Origin: Chlorokybus atmophyticus
Lineage: Eukaryota > Streptophyta > Chlorokybophyceae > Chlorokybales > Chlorokybaceae
Direction of reading: 5' to 3'
Length of the DNA: 64,000 nt
Assembly: GCA_009103225.1 (NCBI GenBank)
Contig: RHPI01003369.1
Location: 1,585,869 to 1,649,868, forward strand
Numbering within the stretch: position 1 is the first letter of the stretch; every line of letters begins with the position of its first letter. The notes under the pieces are model-generated. The model was not told the origin of the DNA. It did no database searches and was given only the letters and a program-made list of their open reading frames with translations. Shown here in pieces: positions 1-11,162 of this stretch. The position numbers and the translations under genes are program-made.

Positions 1-15
1 GGGGGGGGGGGGGGG
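1..15. repeat. poly-G tract at window edge
   Basis: Fifteen consecutive G bases open the window. With the 3.2-kb poly-C tract at 22600 this suggests homopolymer ends created in assembly. A genuine short G-run cannot be excluded. Confidence 0.9.
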
Positions 16-667
16 CGCTATGTAGTTGAGGCAGTGTGCTTGGGCGAATGCGGTAAGTGTTGAACCAATATTATGTGGTCCGATTGTAGAGTGTCAACTG
101 TTGACAAAGTATGTTGCACGAAACACATTGATGGTATTATATATATATATATACACACACTCACACACATGTATATGTGTCTTTATATATGGCGGTAAAT
201 CTCCTTACTTGACATGAACATGTCCATGCACAACTCAGCCATTATGACGGCTTGTCATAAGAGCTAATGTAAATACACACAACGGCGTAAATGCACGTGT
301 GACTAAAGTTGCTCAAAATTGCACCAGCTTTTTCTTGTAAGTAACAGCGATGTTTAAAGCGGCAATGGGCTGCTACTCCATTTGCATATGATGCAACGAA
401 TACCCTCACTGGTAATGCCACCAACCGCAACATGTAAGTTGTATGCCTTAAATTATTATTGTGATAAACGTTTAATATTGATGACTGCCTCTAATGGTTT
501 CCTACATTTAACAGATATCGATGATGAACACAGCCGCAATCTTTTCATGCGACATGTTACTGGTTTTCCTATGCATAATAGCCGAACTCGTCTCATGTAA
601 TGTATTGACAATATTGCTTTTCAAAACCAGATGAATGAATAACTGGCATTGCTCGATGCTGTTATGA
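16..667. other. AT-rich intergenic DNA
   Basis: No supported gene. It contains a short (TA)n/(CA)n microsatellite at about 137-170. The open frames are short and show no recognisable protein. Confidence 0.6.
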
Positions 668-1290
668 ACCTATACAAGTCCAACACATAAATTGATATGC
701 ACATGCTGCTCACGCTGTTGGGCAGCGTGCATAGCCGCTGCATATTGTGTAGATATATGTACACACACCAAGTATATTGCACTACACATGGCATAAAACC
801 AAAATGTAAGCTTACTACTTAGTTTCATGCTACCGTTCAGTTTGAATTGAGAACAATGATGGTGTGTGAAGTAGAATTGCATCAAGTGTAAAGGTAAATC
901 AACCATGCTTGCAAAGATAGCATTTTTGCAGCTATGAATAATTGGCAGTGCCATGATCTGCATCATATGTAGATTCATTGTGACGCAAATACAGAGTTGA
1001 GTACTCTTCATTCGTTTACTGCTTGTTACCATAAAAGCCTACATAAGGTTAAAAGAGCGGGATTCCGATGACGCTGCAAGCCTTGCATTAGGTATACTGA
1101 GCGTCCATAAGTGCTTACATTAAGCCTCCGGCATGAATGACAAAGATAATGCGCTATATTGCATAAGGCACGCGCATGCTATACATGTATTTATCAACCA
1201 TGGATGATGATGCAATATTATTAATGCTTGAAAAGCTGTTATGATACGATGTTTAAACGCATAAATGCTTGTGCACTTCAATAAGATGTA

Positions 1291-1627
1291 CACGGTGCAA
1301 TGGAAGTTGCAGCAGCGCACCAACAGAGGAGAGGATGATCACCAGCCTCTCACACAGCTCCAGCCTTAGGCACACCCACGCCCAACACACCCACATGCAC
1401 CCACACAACACCCCACCCACAAGGGATGAGGGAGATAGCCCCTTCAACAGCTACAACCAGGCATTTCACACACAAGTGGCCTTCAAGTGGTGAACACACT
1501 TTGATTTCCATCTAAGGTTGCTATTAGGCCTTTATACCACTTGCTGCTCTCCCGACCTGGCATAAAGGATGTCCAAGGCTTTGTCACTGTGTGCTGGCCT
1601 ATCAGCACAAGCTAACCTTGTCCAAGG
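1291..1627 (-). repeat. R1 repeat copy 1 (LTR-like fragment)
   Basis: On the minus strand this copy matches 3775-4070 (+) and 12065-12436 (+). Shared landmarks are the GTGCTGATAGG start, the GAGAGCAGCAAGTGGTAT block and the GTGGGTGTGTTGGGCGTGGG block. It stops early at its 3' edge, near the CACCGTG motif that the other copies pass through. It lies in the centre of the large inverted repeat. Confidence 0.85.
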
Positions 1628-1792
1628 AGAAGATGTGGTAGTATGTAACCTCCGGATAACATATGACGTCAAGGGGTGGGGGGGTTGGTAGATTTTATTC
1701 GACCAACTTGCATTATAACATGCGCATATGCAATAACGCATTGCCCCTTGACGTCCTATGTTACCCGGAGGTTACATACTTCCACATCTTCT
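1628..1792. repeat. Inner palindrome, 49-bp arms
   Basis: Positions 1628-1676 and 1744-1792 are reverse complements with about four mismatches, centred on the CCGGAGGTTACATACT block. The spacer is 67 bases. The spacer and the flank after 1793 share a block ending CCAACTTG.ATTAT.ACATG (about 1690-1722 and 1826-1856). Confidence 0.85.
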
Positions 1793-2489
1793 CTCAGGTA
1801 ACGTATAATGGCAGGGGGCATACAATTAGACTCCACCAACTTGTATTATGACATGAGCCATGCATACATACTTGTGCATTTTATTAAAGTGCACGAGCAT
1901 GGATGCGTGTAAACCTCGTATCATAATACTTTTCAAGCATCTATAATATTGCATCTTTCAAAGATTGGTAAATACATATATAGCATGCGCGTGCCTCATG
2001 CAATACAGCGCATTATCTTTGTTGTTCATGCCGGAGGCTTAATGGAAGCACTTATGGACGCTCAATACACCTGATGCAAGGCTTGCAGCATCAAAATCCC
2101 GCTTTCTTAACCTTATGTAGGCTTTATGGTTACAAGCAGTAAACGAATCAAGAGTACTCAACTCTGTATTTGCGTCGCAATAAATCTACATGATACAGAT
2201 CATGGCACTGCCAATTATTCATAGCTGCAAAAATGCTATCTTTGCAAGCATGCTTAGTTTACCTTTACACTTGATGCAATTCTACTTCACACACCATCAT
2301 CGTTTTTTATTCAAATTGAACAATTACATGAAACCAAGTAGTAAGCTTACACTTGATTTCGTGCCTCGTGTAATGCAATATACTTAATGTGTGTATTTAT
2401 ATCTACACAATATGCAGCAGCTATGCACACGCATCCCAGCAGCGTGAGCAGCGTGTGCATATTGATTTTTATGTTAAACTTGTGTAGGT

Positions 2490-3432
2490 CCGTACAAGCA
2501 TCAAGCGTAAGGTAATCATTCAAGTAAACTATTATTGCTTTTAGTAAAAGCAATAATGTCAATCCGTCACATCAGACGAGTTCAGCTATTGTGCATAAAA
2601 AACAATAATATGTCGCATGTCAACATTGCAGCGATCTTGCGTTTATTATTAATCTCTGTCAAATGTATGAAAGCATTGGAGGCAGTCACCGATGCGCATA
2701 TGCATCACTAATGCGCATATGCACGCATGTTGCTTGTACCATTTGGCGTTACTCATGCAGAGTTAAGTAAACGCGGTTAATTGCATACTATTAAAGATGC
2801 AATGATATAAATTTAAATGTAAATACGATAGGAACTTTGTGAACATTGTTACGGTACGAGCTCAAACCACAATAATCGTTTGCAACCGTTGATAGAGTTT
2901 TATAAAGCTGCGAATTGCATAAACGGGGTTGATACAGTACCGTTATAATGCAATTGCGGCTGCGTTAATTAATAACTTGGCAAGAGTGTCAGTCACAATG
3001 TACATAAAAGCATGTGGATAACTTTGCATGACATAAATAAATTCACAGGGCCAAATATAGTATGACCTCCAACAGTTAATTCTCTTTGAGCATTTTGGCA
3101 GAAGTTGTGTTTTAATTGATGCATTGAGCGTTAAAGCAACACGTTGGCTGTAAAAAAAGTATTAATAAAGGCCATTGCGCAAGAAGAGTTCAGAGGCTTC
3201 GTTATGGACATGCATATGCATTACGCAAATACGAACAGAGATTACAAGTTAATGTATACAAGTGTCACGTCTATAAGGCTGGCAAATATCATTCTCTGTC
3301 CCTTACTTATGTCCCATTTCATTGAATCTCTTCTTATGTAAGTAAGAAGAGATTCAATGAAATGATTCAACTCATGAGCATGTGTAGTGCTTGTGTGGTG
3401 TGCTCTCATGCAGGTCTACTCTTAAGCATATA
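2490..3432. other. AT-rich intergenic DNA
   Basis: No gene supported. Apart from the hairpin at 3315-3364 I see only AT-rich sequence with frequent ATGCATAT-like words. Confidence 0.6.
3315..3364. repeat. Perfect 22-bp hairpin
   Basis: Arms 3315-3336 and 3343-3364 are exact reverse complements around a 6-base loop (TGTAAG). There is no T-run after it and no neighbouring gene, so a terminator role is unlikely. It lies about 70 bases before the start of the gypsy-1 LTR. Confidence 0.95.
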
Positions 3433-5020
3433 TGGCCTTGGGTGTGATCAACTATACAAGGCATTGATGAGGGTTAGCACAGAGCAAGTCAGTGCATGAG
3501 GCCTTTGGCCTAAACCGTTTGGGCTCATAGGCTATGAGTTGCCACAAGATGTATTAACTCCAAGAAAGAAAGCTAAGTTGGCAAACCACAGGGTCATACT
3601 GTGCTAGTGCGATTTGCCACTGTGGTGACAGTCGCAAGGCTAAGTGATGCTTGTGGGCAATTAACAAGTACTACTGTACTAGGAGAGCCTATGTTTGTGA
3701 TTCCGAGGTAGGACTGTTCCTCCTATGGAAAACCGAGGGAGTTTGATAATTTTTTGGTTGATGTTCTGTGTTGGGCAAGGTTAGCTTGTGCTGATAGGTC
3801 AGCACGCAGTGACAAGGCCTTGGGCCTTGAACATCCTGTGTGCCAGGTTGGGAGAGCAGCAAGTGGTATATATGAAGGCTTAGTAGCAACCTTAAGTAGG
3901 GATCAAAGTGTGTTCACCACTTGAAGGCCACTTGTGTGTGGAGTTCCTGGTTGCAGCTGATGGAGGGGCTCTCCCCCTCATCCCTTGTGGGTGGGGTGTT
4001 GTATGTACATGTGGGTGTGTTGAGCGTGGGTGTGCCTAGGGCTAGAGCTGTGTGAGAGGCGGGTGATCATTGTCGGGTCGAGGAGAGTCGAGGGTCACGC
4101 TATCTCGGGCCGCTGCAGGGAAAGACATGTTTGCTAGCCCTGTTGCTGCAATATGTTGTAACGTGTAGCAAAAGCAGTAGATAACCCAGCTCGTATGGCG
4201 AGGAGTGCTTGGTGGAGCTGCTCCGCTGTCGCTCAATAACACGGATATGTGGAGGTGGTGTCCTCCTTAATGTACAAGCTGTGCTGTAGAACACACAGTC
4301 AACAAGCCACTACTATAGGTAGTGCTGTTTACACAGTTGTTTGCATGAGCGGAAAATGTGTTACATTGTTAAGTGAGGTGAATGAGCAAGCAACACGTGG
4401 ATACTATGCCCTAACTGATGCCAACAAGCACACTGCAACCAGGCACACCAAGCTCACAGCAACGACAGGCATGATGCACACGAGCATGCACAGGCTCTCA
4501 CACGGTGAGGGGTGTCTGGATAACCGGGATGGCGTGTTTGCAGTTCAAGTCACTTTACAAGCTCTTAAATATTCTCACTCACAGTGTCACTAGCTGATCC
4601 GGGAAACACCGTGACTACTTATACAAGTTAAATCATGACTGTTCAGAACATAAGCTAACGGTCATATCGAGGCTATTTCCACAGCAATCCCCACTCAATA
4701 TAGAACACCACTTATAACTGTACTCACAACTGAACAGCTACGCGCGGTGCCTATGTAGGCTACGGTCATGAGCTACTCTAGAGTCATGACCTAGCTACTG
4801 GTCAGTGACGCGCGCAAGTTGGTATGCTGGTAGGCCGAGCGATGGTTTTGATGTAGGCATGCTCGATGAAGGCTGGTATGCGCGGGCAATAGGCATGACA
4901 TCATCCTGTCCTCCATTGATGCGCTGCTGCAACTTCCACCGCACCGTGGTGCTGGTGGGACTTCCGCTGCAAGTCCTTAGTGCTTGTGCATATGTTTGCC
5001 GAGCCCCGATCAGCAAGTAG
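3433..5020 (+). repeat. 5' LTR of gypsy-1, with nested insertion
   Basis: It starts TGGCCTTGGG, aligned to TGGGACTAGGG at 8915. Without the 830-bp insertion at 4071-4900 it would be about 750 bp. Its second half (from about 3775) is the R1 module, which also occurs alone at 1291-1627 and 12065-12436. The right edge is inferred from the primer binding site at 5021. No clear CA terminus is seen there. Confidence 0.65.
4071..4900. mobile_element. 830-bp solo LTR (or small TIR element) with TCAT target-site duplication
   Basis: It interrupts the R1 part of the gypsy-1 LTR. The empty site is visible in the other R1 copies: GGTCATCCTCTCC at about 12317 and the reverse complement near 1335. The insert begins TGTCGGG and ends ATGACA, with TGTC/GACA termini. 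It is flanked by TCAT at 4067-4070 and 4901-4904. TG...CA ends, a 4-bp duplication and no coding capacity fit a solo LTR from a different retrotransposon. A short non-autonomous DNA transposon is the alternative. Confidence 0.8.
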
Positions 5021-5029
5021 TGGTATCAC
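5021..5029 (+). promoter_or_regulatory. Primer binding site of gypsy-1 (initiator-Met tRNA type)
   Basis: TGGTATCAC directly follows the inferred 5' LTR end. It matches the first eight bases of the usual TGGTATCAGAGC sequence complementary to the 3' end of initiator methionine tRNA. Confidence 0.55.
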
Positions 5030-6056
5030 TATATTAAACTCGGAGCTTGTTTACAAGCCTTGCATGCTTGTCCATTAGCTTGTACACTTGCTGGACGGTG
5101 CGTGCGTTGCATTCTTTGCATGCATGCACTGCATGGCGGTGTTTTCATCGTGAGTGCTGACTGTGCGTGCTAGTTGATCTTTGCAGCTGCATGCACACTT
5201 GCATGCTAGGTGTGGGCGGTTTTGCACGCTGATATGTGCATTACTTGTGTGTGCATCTGTTACGGTGACCACACCGTGTGGTGTTGGTTTGCCCATTGTG
5301 GGAATGGCTAAGCAACAGCATACAGCATGTGAGGAGGTATCTTTAAGCAATAATATTGCCAAGACCACTCGACAGTTGGCCATTTTGGTTGCCACATTGC
5401 GTAAGTAAGCAATAGGGTTGCAACAACAACATGAGGCGGACCGTCCGGCTGGACTGCAATTGCCAAGGGCTGATCAAGTCCCTCATGCAAGACACGTTGA
5501 TGCATGCAACGATGCGCAACCCGGTCACCGAGATTGAAAGCGCAACCGTGAAGCTTAGCTCAGCTCAATGAGGCTGAAACGGACGCCGCTCGGGGCCATG
5601 TTTTGAAGTACGAGGCGCATGAAGAGACCAAGAAGCCTTGCATGTAACAGAGATTGCCATTGGCTAGTTACTTGATGGACATGGATAAGGAGTGTGCTTA
5701 TGGTGACTTGTTGTAACCCCTTCCCCAACCATGCAATGTCGCTGTATGGGAGAATGAGATGGAAATCCATGTGGATGCTCAGTTTACGCAACACGATTGC
5801 GCGGGCAAACATGTTTTGCTCATTGTAAGTGTTGGCGAGATGCTCAACATGCTCAAGCACTATATTGCATGCAAGAGCAAGAGTGCGCACAACACGAGTG
5901 CATGCATCGTGCTACCCCGTATATCAAGGGCCATGGTCGCGCTTCATTAAAGGCATGCAGGTCTTAGGTGAGGTCAAGCTAGGTAAGGAGGATGTTCGTG
6001 TGTTTTATGATCCTCATGCCATCCACCAAGTAAGTTCTCTGGACTTAACTTAGCTG
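5030..6056 (+). pseudogene. Degraded gag region of gypsy-1
   Basis: This interval lies between the primer binding site and the protease, where gag belongs. No long frame remains, and I found no CCHC zinc knuckle. The assignment rests on position only. Confidence 0.4.
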
Positions 6057-6622
6057 TTGAAGGCGTTCGTTGCGCATGCACCGTGCAATTTGATACAAGA
6101 CACGTGCACGCCGGAGAACTTCGTGAGTGAGTCTCTTGTGCGGCGCTTAGGCATTCGTATCACTAAGTGTGATGACATGGTTGTGGTCTTGAACAAGCAT
6201 GAGATCCCTGTACGGGGAGCCATACGCTTGTCCGTGCATGTGCAGGGCTATCATGCTCAGCCCAGGTTCTTAGTCATCCCAGTTGAGGTGCCAGGCGTGG
6301 ATGTCATTGTTGGCAGCCATTCGGAGCAAGCGTGTGGCTTGCGCACGAACGCAGATACTAAACTTTGCAGTGTATGCAAAGGGCGGGGTCGCGTAACCTT
6401 GCGCGCAAATGGGCACGATGTCGTACCCACTGCAAGTGATGACAGATCTGGTACCGATGTCTCATATTGTTTGTTGAGTGCTTTGCAGGTAAAGAGGGCG
6501 GTTCGCCATGGAGCACAACCTCTTCCGATGCTAGCCCGGCCGTTTGCCACTGACAGCCCTACCACTGCAGCTAATGACACTAATGGCAAACTGCAAGACG
6601 CGGCTCTAAGAGGTCTGCAATC
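6057..6622 (+). pseudogene. Gypsy-1 retropepsin-like protease remnant
   Basis: The frame contains the arrangement typical of plant gypsy proteases: a segment resembling the catalytic loop (DTCTPENFVS), then PGVDVIVG, then a CSVCKGRGRVTL tail that has a clear counterpart in gypsy-2 (CTLCKGQQKVTL). The catalytic triad D-T/S-G reads D-T-C here, so the protease should be inactive. The frame continues toward the reverse transcriptase and then breaks. Confidence 0.7.
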
Positions 6623-6627
6623 TGAGT

Positions 6628-7415
6628 ATGATGATGTGTTTGAAGCTTTATTGCCTAAGTTGCCACGTGAGGGACGTATGGCATACGATCCATGTGGACT
6701 CAGGTGTGCAACCTCTGTTTAGACATGTGTATAGGCTGAGTCCAGCTGAGTATTTGGATATGGAGACGCAGATCAAGAGCTTGCTTGAAAAGGGATCGAT
6801 TGAGCCAAGTAGCTCTCCCTTTAGGGCACCCATCTTTTTCGTGCCGAAAAAGGACGGCCGGCTACGCATGTGCGTAGACTACCGGGTCTTGAATAAGCTA
6901 ATCATCAATTATAGGTGTCCGTTGCCAAGGATAGATGATTTGCTTGATCACTTGAGCGGATCCTCAGTGTTCAACTCCTTGGACTTGATTAATGGGTACC
7001 ATCATATACGGATTACTTTAGGAGATGTGCCAATCACAGCGTTCCATATGCCGCTTGGCCACTTTCATTACAAAGTGCTGCCTGTGGACTAGCGAATGCG
7101 CCAGCCACTTTTCAAGACGTGATGAATCCTGTGTTTTACAAGCTATTTGGTGAGACAATGCTTGTATATCTTGATGATATACATGTGTTCAGCCAAGACG
7201 CTGACTTGCACATCGCGCATGTGCGCGAAGTGTTGAAAACGCTGCGTGCGCATTGTTACTATGCTTACATGCCCAAGTGCGAGTTTGGCGAGACGGAACT
7301 TGAGTTCCTTGGCTACATTGTAAGTAAAGAGGGCGTGCGCCCGGACCTGAGGAAAGTTGCTAAGGTCAAAGAGTGGCCTAGCCCACAAAACGTGCACGAG
7401 CTGCGCCGTTCTTGA
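6628..7415 (+). pseudogene. Gypsy-1 reverse transcriptase, frameshifted
   Basis: Two frames join near 7092-7119. The first has the N-terminal RT blocks (PYRLSP-like YRLSPAEY, KKDGRLRMCVDYRVLN, SLDLINGYHHIRI). The second has the active-site block LVYLDDIHVFS with an intact YLDD and the ELEFLGYIVS block. The frameshift at about 7090 falls between the GHFHYKVLP and NAPATFQ motifs. A further shift follows at about 7415, before RNase H. Confidence 0.85.
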
Positions 7416-7960
7416 GCTTGAGCAACAATTTGCGCAAGTATCTTATATCTTGGGGTACTCATTGCGTGCTGCTTCTCTCACTAACCCGTTACGTAATAAG
7501 GTCGTGTGGAGATGGTCACAGAGGCAGCAAGAAGCCTTTAAGTCTATCAAGGGTTTGGTCACGGCGCCGGTATTGCACTTGCCGGACTTCACCAGGCCCT
7601 TTGAGGTAATATGCGATGCATCTGTTGAGGGCAATGGTGCTGTGTTGCTCCAGAGTGGGCACCCCCTGCTTATGTTAGCAAGAAGTCCTCTTCAGCCGAG
7701 AGAAACTATACGACAACTGAGCAAGAGTTGTTGGGGGTGGTCCACGCGCCACAGGAGTGGCGTTGCTATCTAGGGGGTGAAAGGCGGGTTCGGTGTGATA
7801 ACGAACCACAAACCCCTTGTTTTCGTTCACCCAACCAACCTTGTCAAGAAGACAAGACAGCGAGGTGGGCTAAGTACTTGTCACAATGCAACTTTACTCG
7901 AGTTTACAGACTAGGGCAAAAGCATATGGCAGACTTGAGCCGTTCGCCATTACTGCACTC
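7416..7960 (+). pseudogene. Gypsy-1 RNase H domain remnant
   Basis: Frames at 7357-7773 and 7728-8024 together give the RNase H order: FEVICDASVEGNGAVL (first acidic block), a degraded NYTTTEQELLGVVHA block read across a frame change near 7730, then ARWAKYLSQCNF and YRLGQKHMADLSR. Catalytic acidic residues remain recognisable, but the frame is broken at least twice. Confidence 0.75.
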
Positions 7961-8158
7961 GCGCGTGTTGTCACTGCCAACAGCAATGGCGAACGGCTCA
8001 AGTCAACCAAAGTGGGCACAGTGAAGTGAGGCTAGTGTCAACACTTGCGAGCTACCAACTGAGCTTAAGAAAGCTATTAATGAGACACTAGTGGCAATCT
8101 GTGAGCTTGAGACCAGCGATTTGCCACAATTCCTTGAAGCACTGCTATTGAAGCACTA

Positions 8159-8760
8159 ATGGCAAACCACAGGCCAAGTGGGGAGGACCCTATGACTATT
8201 GATGTGGAAGACATTGCTAGGCGTTTGCCCAATGCTTATGCATTTGACTCATGGTTTGTTGAGTTGTTGAAGCAAGCAAATGGCAAGATCACTTCAAGTT
8301 GTCACAAAGGGTTATGGTGCCGTGAGGTCAAGTTGATCGTGTCGGATGCACTTGAGCCTAAGGTAAGAGTGTTTGTTGAGACACACAATACCGTGTACAG
8401 TGGGCGCATGGGTATGGCAAAGACCATAAGGCAACTACAGAGGCAGTACTAGTGGCCGACCTTGGTTGATGATGCATCCAAGTATGTCGCATGTGACACT
8501 TGTCGACGAGACAAGGCCTCGCATAAGAAGCCAGCAAGCCTGCTCAAGCTGTTGGCTATTCCCAACTATCGATGGGAGAGTGTGAGCATGGATCTGATTA
8601 CAAATCTACCAGTGACGAAGAAAGGACACAGCGTTGTCATCGTCTTTGTTGACCGCTTGACCAAGATGGTCAGGTTTAAACTATGTCGCACAGACATAGA
8701 TGCGCAAGAGTTTGCATTTGTCTTTGTGAACTTGGTGTTGCAGATCACACGGCGTACTTA
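8159..8760 (+). pseudogene. Gypsy-1 integrase, truncated
   Basis: The first frame (8159-8452) covers the linker and part of the zinc-binding region (ETHNTVYSGRMGMAKTIRQL). The second (8462-8761) has CDTCRRDKASHKKP and the start of the catalytic core (SMDLITNLPVTKKG, VFVDRLTKMVRF). The core is cut off after about 8760, with only a trace of the next block (SDRDF-like, about 8769). The third catalytic residue and the C-terminal domain are absent. Confidence 0.8.
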
Positions 8761-8761
8761 A

Positions 8762-8914
8762 AGAGTTGGTTTCCGACCGTGATTTCAAGTTTCACTATGC
8801 ATAACAATTACCTGCTCCGCAACTAGCATATGCCTAGTCTGCTAGACAAAACTAGCTAAAAACTAGAGTTTTGTTTTAATGCAAGATAATGAAAAAACAA
8901 GACATATCTGAACT
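8762..8914 (+). other. Residual 3' internal sequence of gypsy-1
   Basis: A short stretch between the truncated integrase and the 3' LTR. The expected C-terminal integrase and polypurine tract are missing or unrecognisable, consistent with an internal deletion. Confidence 0.5.
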
Positions 8915-9281
8915 TGGGACTAGGGTGCATAATCAATTATACAAGGCATTGATGAGGGCTAGCACAGAGCTAATCAGTGCCTGAGGCCTTTGGCCCAAAC
9001 CATTTGGGCTCGCAGGCTATGAGTTGCCACAAGTTGTGACAGCTCCACGGAAAAAAGCAGTTGGCAAACGACAGGATCATACTGTGGTAGTGCGCTTTGA
9101 CACTGTGGTGACAGTTTCAAGGCTAAGTGATGCCTGTGGGCAATTTGCAAGTACTACTCAATAGTACTGGCTGTACTAGGAGAGCCTATGTTTGCGATTC
9201 TGAGGTGAGACTGTTCCTCTTATGCAAAACCGAGGGAGTCTGTTATTATGGCGGTTGATGTCCTGTATTGGACAAGCACCG
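8915..9281 (+). repeat. Truncated 3' LTR of gypsy-1
   Basis: It aligns with 3433-3775 through several blocks, including TATACAAGGCATTGATGAGG, TGAGGCCTTTGGCC and GGAGAGCCTATGTTTG. Homology stops at GGACAAG (about 9281), exactly where the R1 module begins in the 5' LTR. Confidence 0.8.
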
Positions 9282-10200
9282 GCAGAGATGGGTTTTGACA
9301 AGTCAGGCTGCATCCGCAACTTTGTAATGAACGGAGCCGGATATAAATTGCGGATTCCGTACATTTCACAGCGGATCCGTATATATTTTATGATTGTATT
9401 ATTATTATTATTACAACATGTCACAAACGGCAATCCGTCGGCGACAATCGTAAGCACCGAATCCTCAACAACGTTGAGGATTCGGCGTTAACGTAGTGAA
9501 AGGTGTAGATCGTTAGAAAGGCTTGTGTAAATCGTGATTACAGTTGTAACTATATCATTAACAATGTGACTATACTCCCCAACGCAATTGAGGACGCGGC
9601 GACAGGTTGAAATGCATTGACGCCGCATGCTAAAGCTAAACACATCATCATTTACGTTGTGGTTGGGTCCGTCAATAGTACAAGTATGTGTAATGAATAA
9701 AGTATGTGATGCGATCATTACTTTGCACTGTAACTCCCCATTGATTTCACGACCTCGTCATTCCCAACCCCGTAGGCTAGTAGCAGGCCGCGGGGCAAGC
9801 AATTACATATAAAAGGCTGCTACTTGCATGTGTTATGATTGATATTAGCACATAAGTTAAACATTTCCCCAACTCACCGCAAACAACCTTGCCAAAACAG
9901 GTGACGCAGGGAACTTAATGCAAACATCTTTTGGTAAGTAAGCGCTACGATTGAAGGGAACGGCAGGTCTAAAGCATTCTTCATCTTCAAGTCACCAACA
10001 TCCCCATATTATCCTTCACGATTATGTTTTAAGCACAAAAACAAATGGTACTGGTAGCCGAATACATATATAAATATAAATATATATAGATATAGATACA
10101 CATACACATATAAAATGTATGCTGTTGGTGCATGCGTTGCGTGATATATGCATGCAATCTATTCAATACTTTTTGCGAAAGAAAGTCATGTCGTCGTAAA
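9282..10200. other. Intergenic DNA, no gene seen
   Basis: Mostly AT-rich, with (TATTAT)-like and (TATA)n tracts near 9395-9410 and 10058-10090. Open frames are short and unrelated to known proteins. Confidence 0.55.
9457..9485. repeat. Perfect 13-bp hairpin
   Basis: CCGAATCCTCAAC (9457-9469) and GTTGAGGATTCGG (9473-9485) flank a 3-base loop. Confidence 0.95.
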
Positions 10201-11007
10201 ATGTTTCCCCTGCCGGCCGACTGAATATTGGCAACGGCCGTGCACCTGAGGATACTCATTTAGAGTCGACCTTCAGTCTACCAGCGATCTCGATACAGGG
10301 ACCTGAGCATACCGGCCGTCATGATTGATTGGCGGCCGTCTACATAAAGGGACTAACCCTAATTACTAAATACCTGTCAGGTACTCAACAGTTAAGCAAG
10401 CAGCTTGACCTACCTAACAGGTAACTGACCGGTACCTATCAGTTAGGTATCAGCGATTGTACGCTAACTGAGCGAAATTGTCAGGTACCTTAAGGTACCT
10501 ACCGTTAATGATGTGTACCTTAAAAGGTACCTGCTGGTACCGCTCAATCCTGATTAGGTGTCACGTGATTGTCGTCATCAGCTGTGCAAGAATGCGTGAC
10601 AAATAATAAAAAACAAGAAAATAAGTAAATTACAATGTAATATATTGAGCTACTACTACTACTACTGCTAGTACAACTAGATCAGCACTACTGCTACCAC
10701 TACCACTACTGCTACTACTACCTTGGGTACTACTGCTAGCACTACCCTTGTACTGAGCTGCGGCTCCTGCACCGCCCGCTCCTTCTCCGCCGCCGCTGCC
10801 GCCGCCAGGCCTAAACTGGCCTAGCCTAGCCTGGTCTGGCCAAGCCTGGCCTGGCCTGGCCGCCTTAAGGCAAGGAGGGTGGTTAAATGGCATGCGGTGT
10901 TGCGCGTAGTACAATGTCAGACATCAACCAAGCTCACCTACTGTTAGCCATTGCCGCCACCGCCGCCGCCGCCCACAACGCTCTGTTCAACTTGAAGCCG
11001 TTGAGCA

Positions 11008-11040
11008 TTTGAATAACTTGGGCAGTCCAAGTTATTCAAA
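11008..11040. repeat. Perfect 14-bp hairpin
   Basis: TTTGAATAACTTGG (11008-11021) pairs with 11027-11040 around a 5-base loop. Confidence 0.95.
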
Positions 11041-11100
11041 CGCGTTGTCAAAACGTGACTCGCAACGGCATTATCGTATTACTATAATGGTACGAAAGTA

Positions 11101-11162
11101 CCATTGTCGCAATGGCACTCTCGTACCATTAATATAGTACGATAGTGCCATTGCGACAATGG
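11101..11162. repeat. 26-bp hairpin, one mismatch
   Basis: Arms 11101-11126 and 11137-11162 pair with a single mismatch around a 10-base AT loop. The arms contain the words CCATTGTCGCAATGG and GTAC, which recur just upstream (about 11088-11105). Confidence 0.9.

Larger units (their letters stand above)
668..2489. repeat. Large imperfect inverted repeat with 0.6-kb arms
   Basis: The left arm (about 668-1279) reads as the reverse complement of the right arm (about 1887-2489). Matching landmarks are the CTGCTCACGCTG block near 705 against CAGCGTGAGCAG near 2441, and a shared block around 930-960 and 2205-2260 that encodes the same short peptide (ALPIIHSCKNAIFASM) on opposite strands. The arms differ by scattered substitutions and small indels, so the structure is not recent. 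The 0.6-kb centre holds a fragment of another repeat (1291-1627) and a second palindrome (1628-1792). It could be a fold-back element, a MITE-like relic, or two copies of one repeat inserted head to head. I found no open reading frame of a transposase. Confidence 0.85.
3433..9281 (+). mobile_element. Gypsy-1: decayed Ty3/gypsy LTR retrotransposon
   Basis: The body runs 5' LTR, primer binding site, degraded gag region, protease, reverse transcriptase, RNase H and integrase, then a truncated 3' LTR. This is the Ty3/gypsy order. The pol region (6057-8760) is split over at least three frames by frameshifts, and the integrase stops in the middle of its catalytic core. About 340 bases at 3433-3775 match 8915-9281, which defines the LTR starts. 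The 3' copy breaks off at 9281, where the 5' copy continues into the R1 module. No target-site duplication can be read because the 3' end is lost. The element is not capable of autonomous movement. Confidence 0.85.

Noticed and set aside
3433-9281. Interpretation of gypsy-1 as an endogenous virus with an envelope gene
   Set aside because: There is no frame after integrase; the interval to the 3' LTR is about 150 bases, too short for an envelope.
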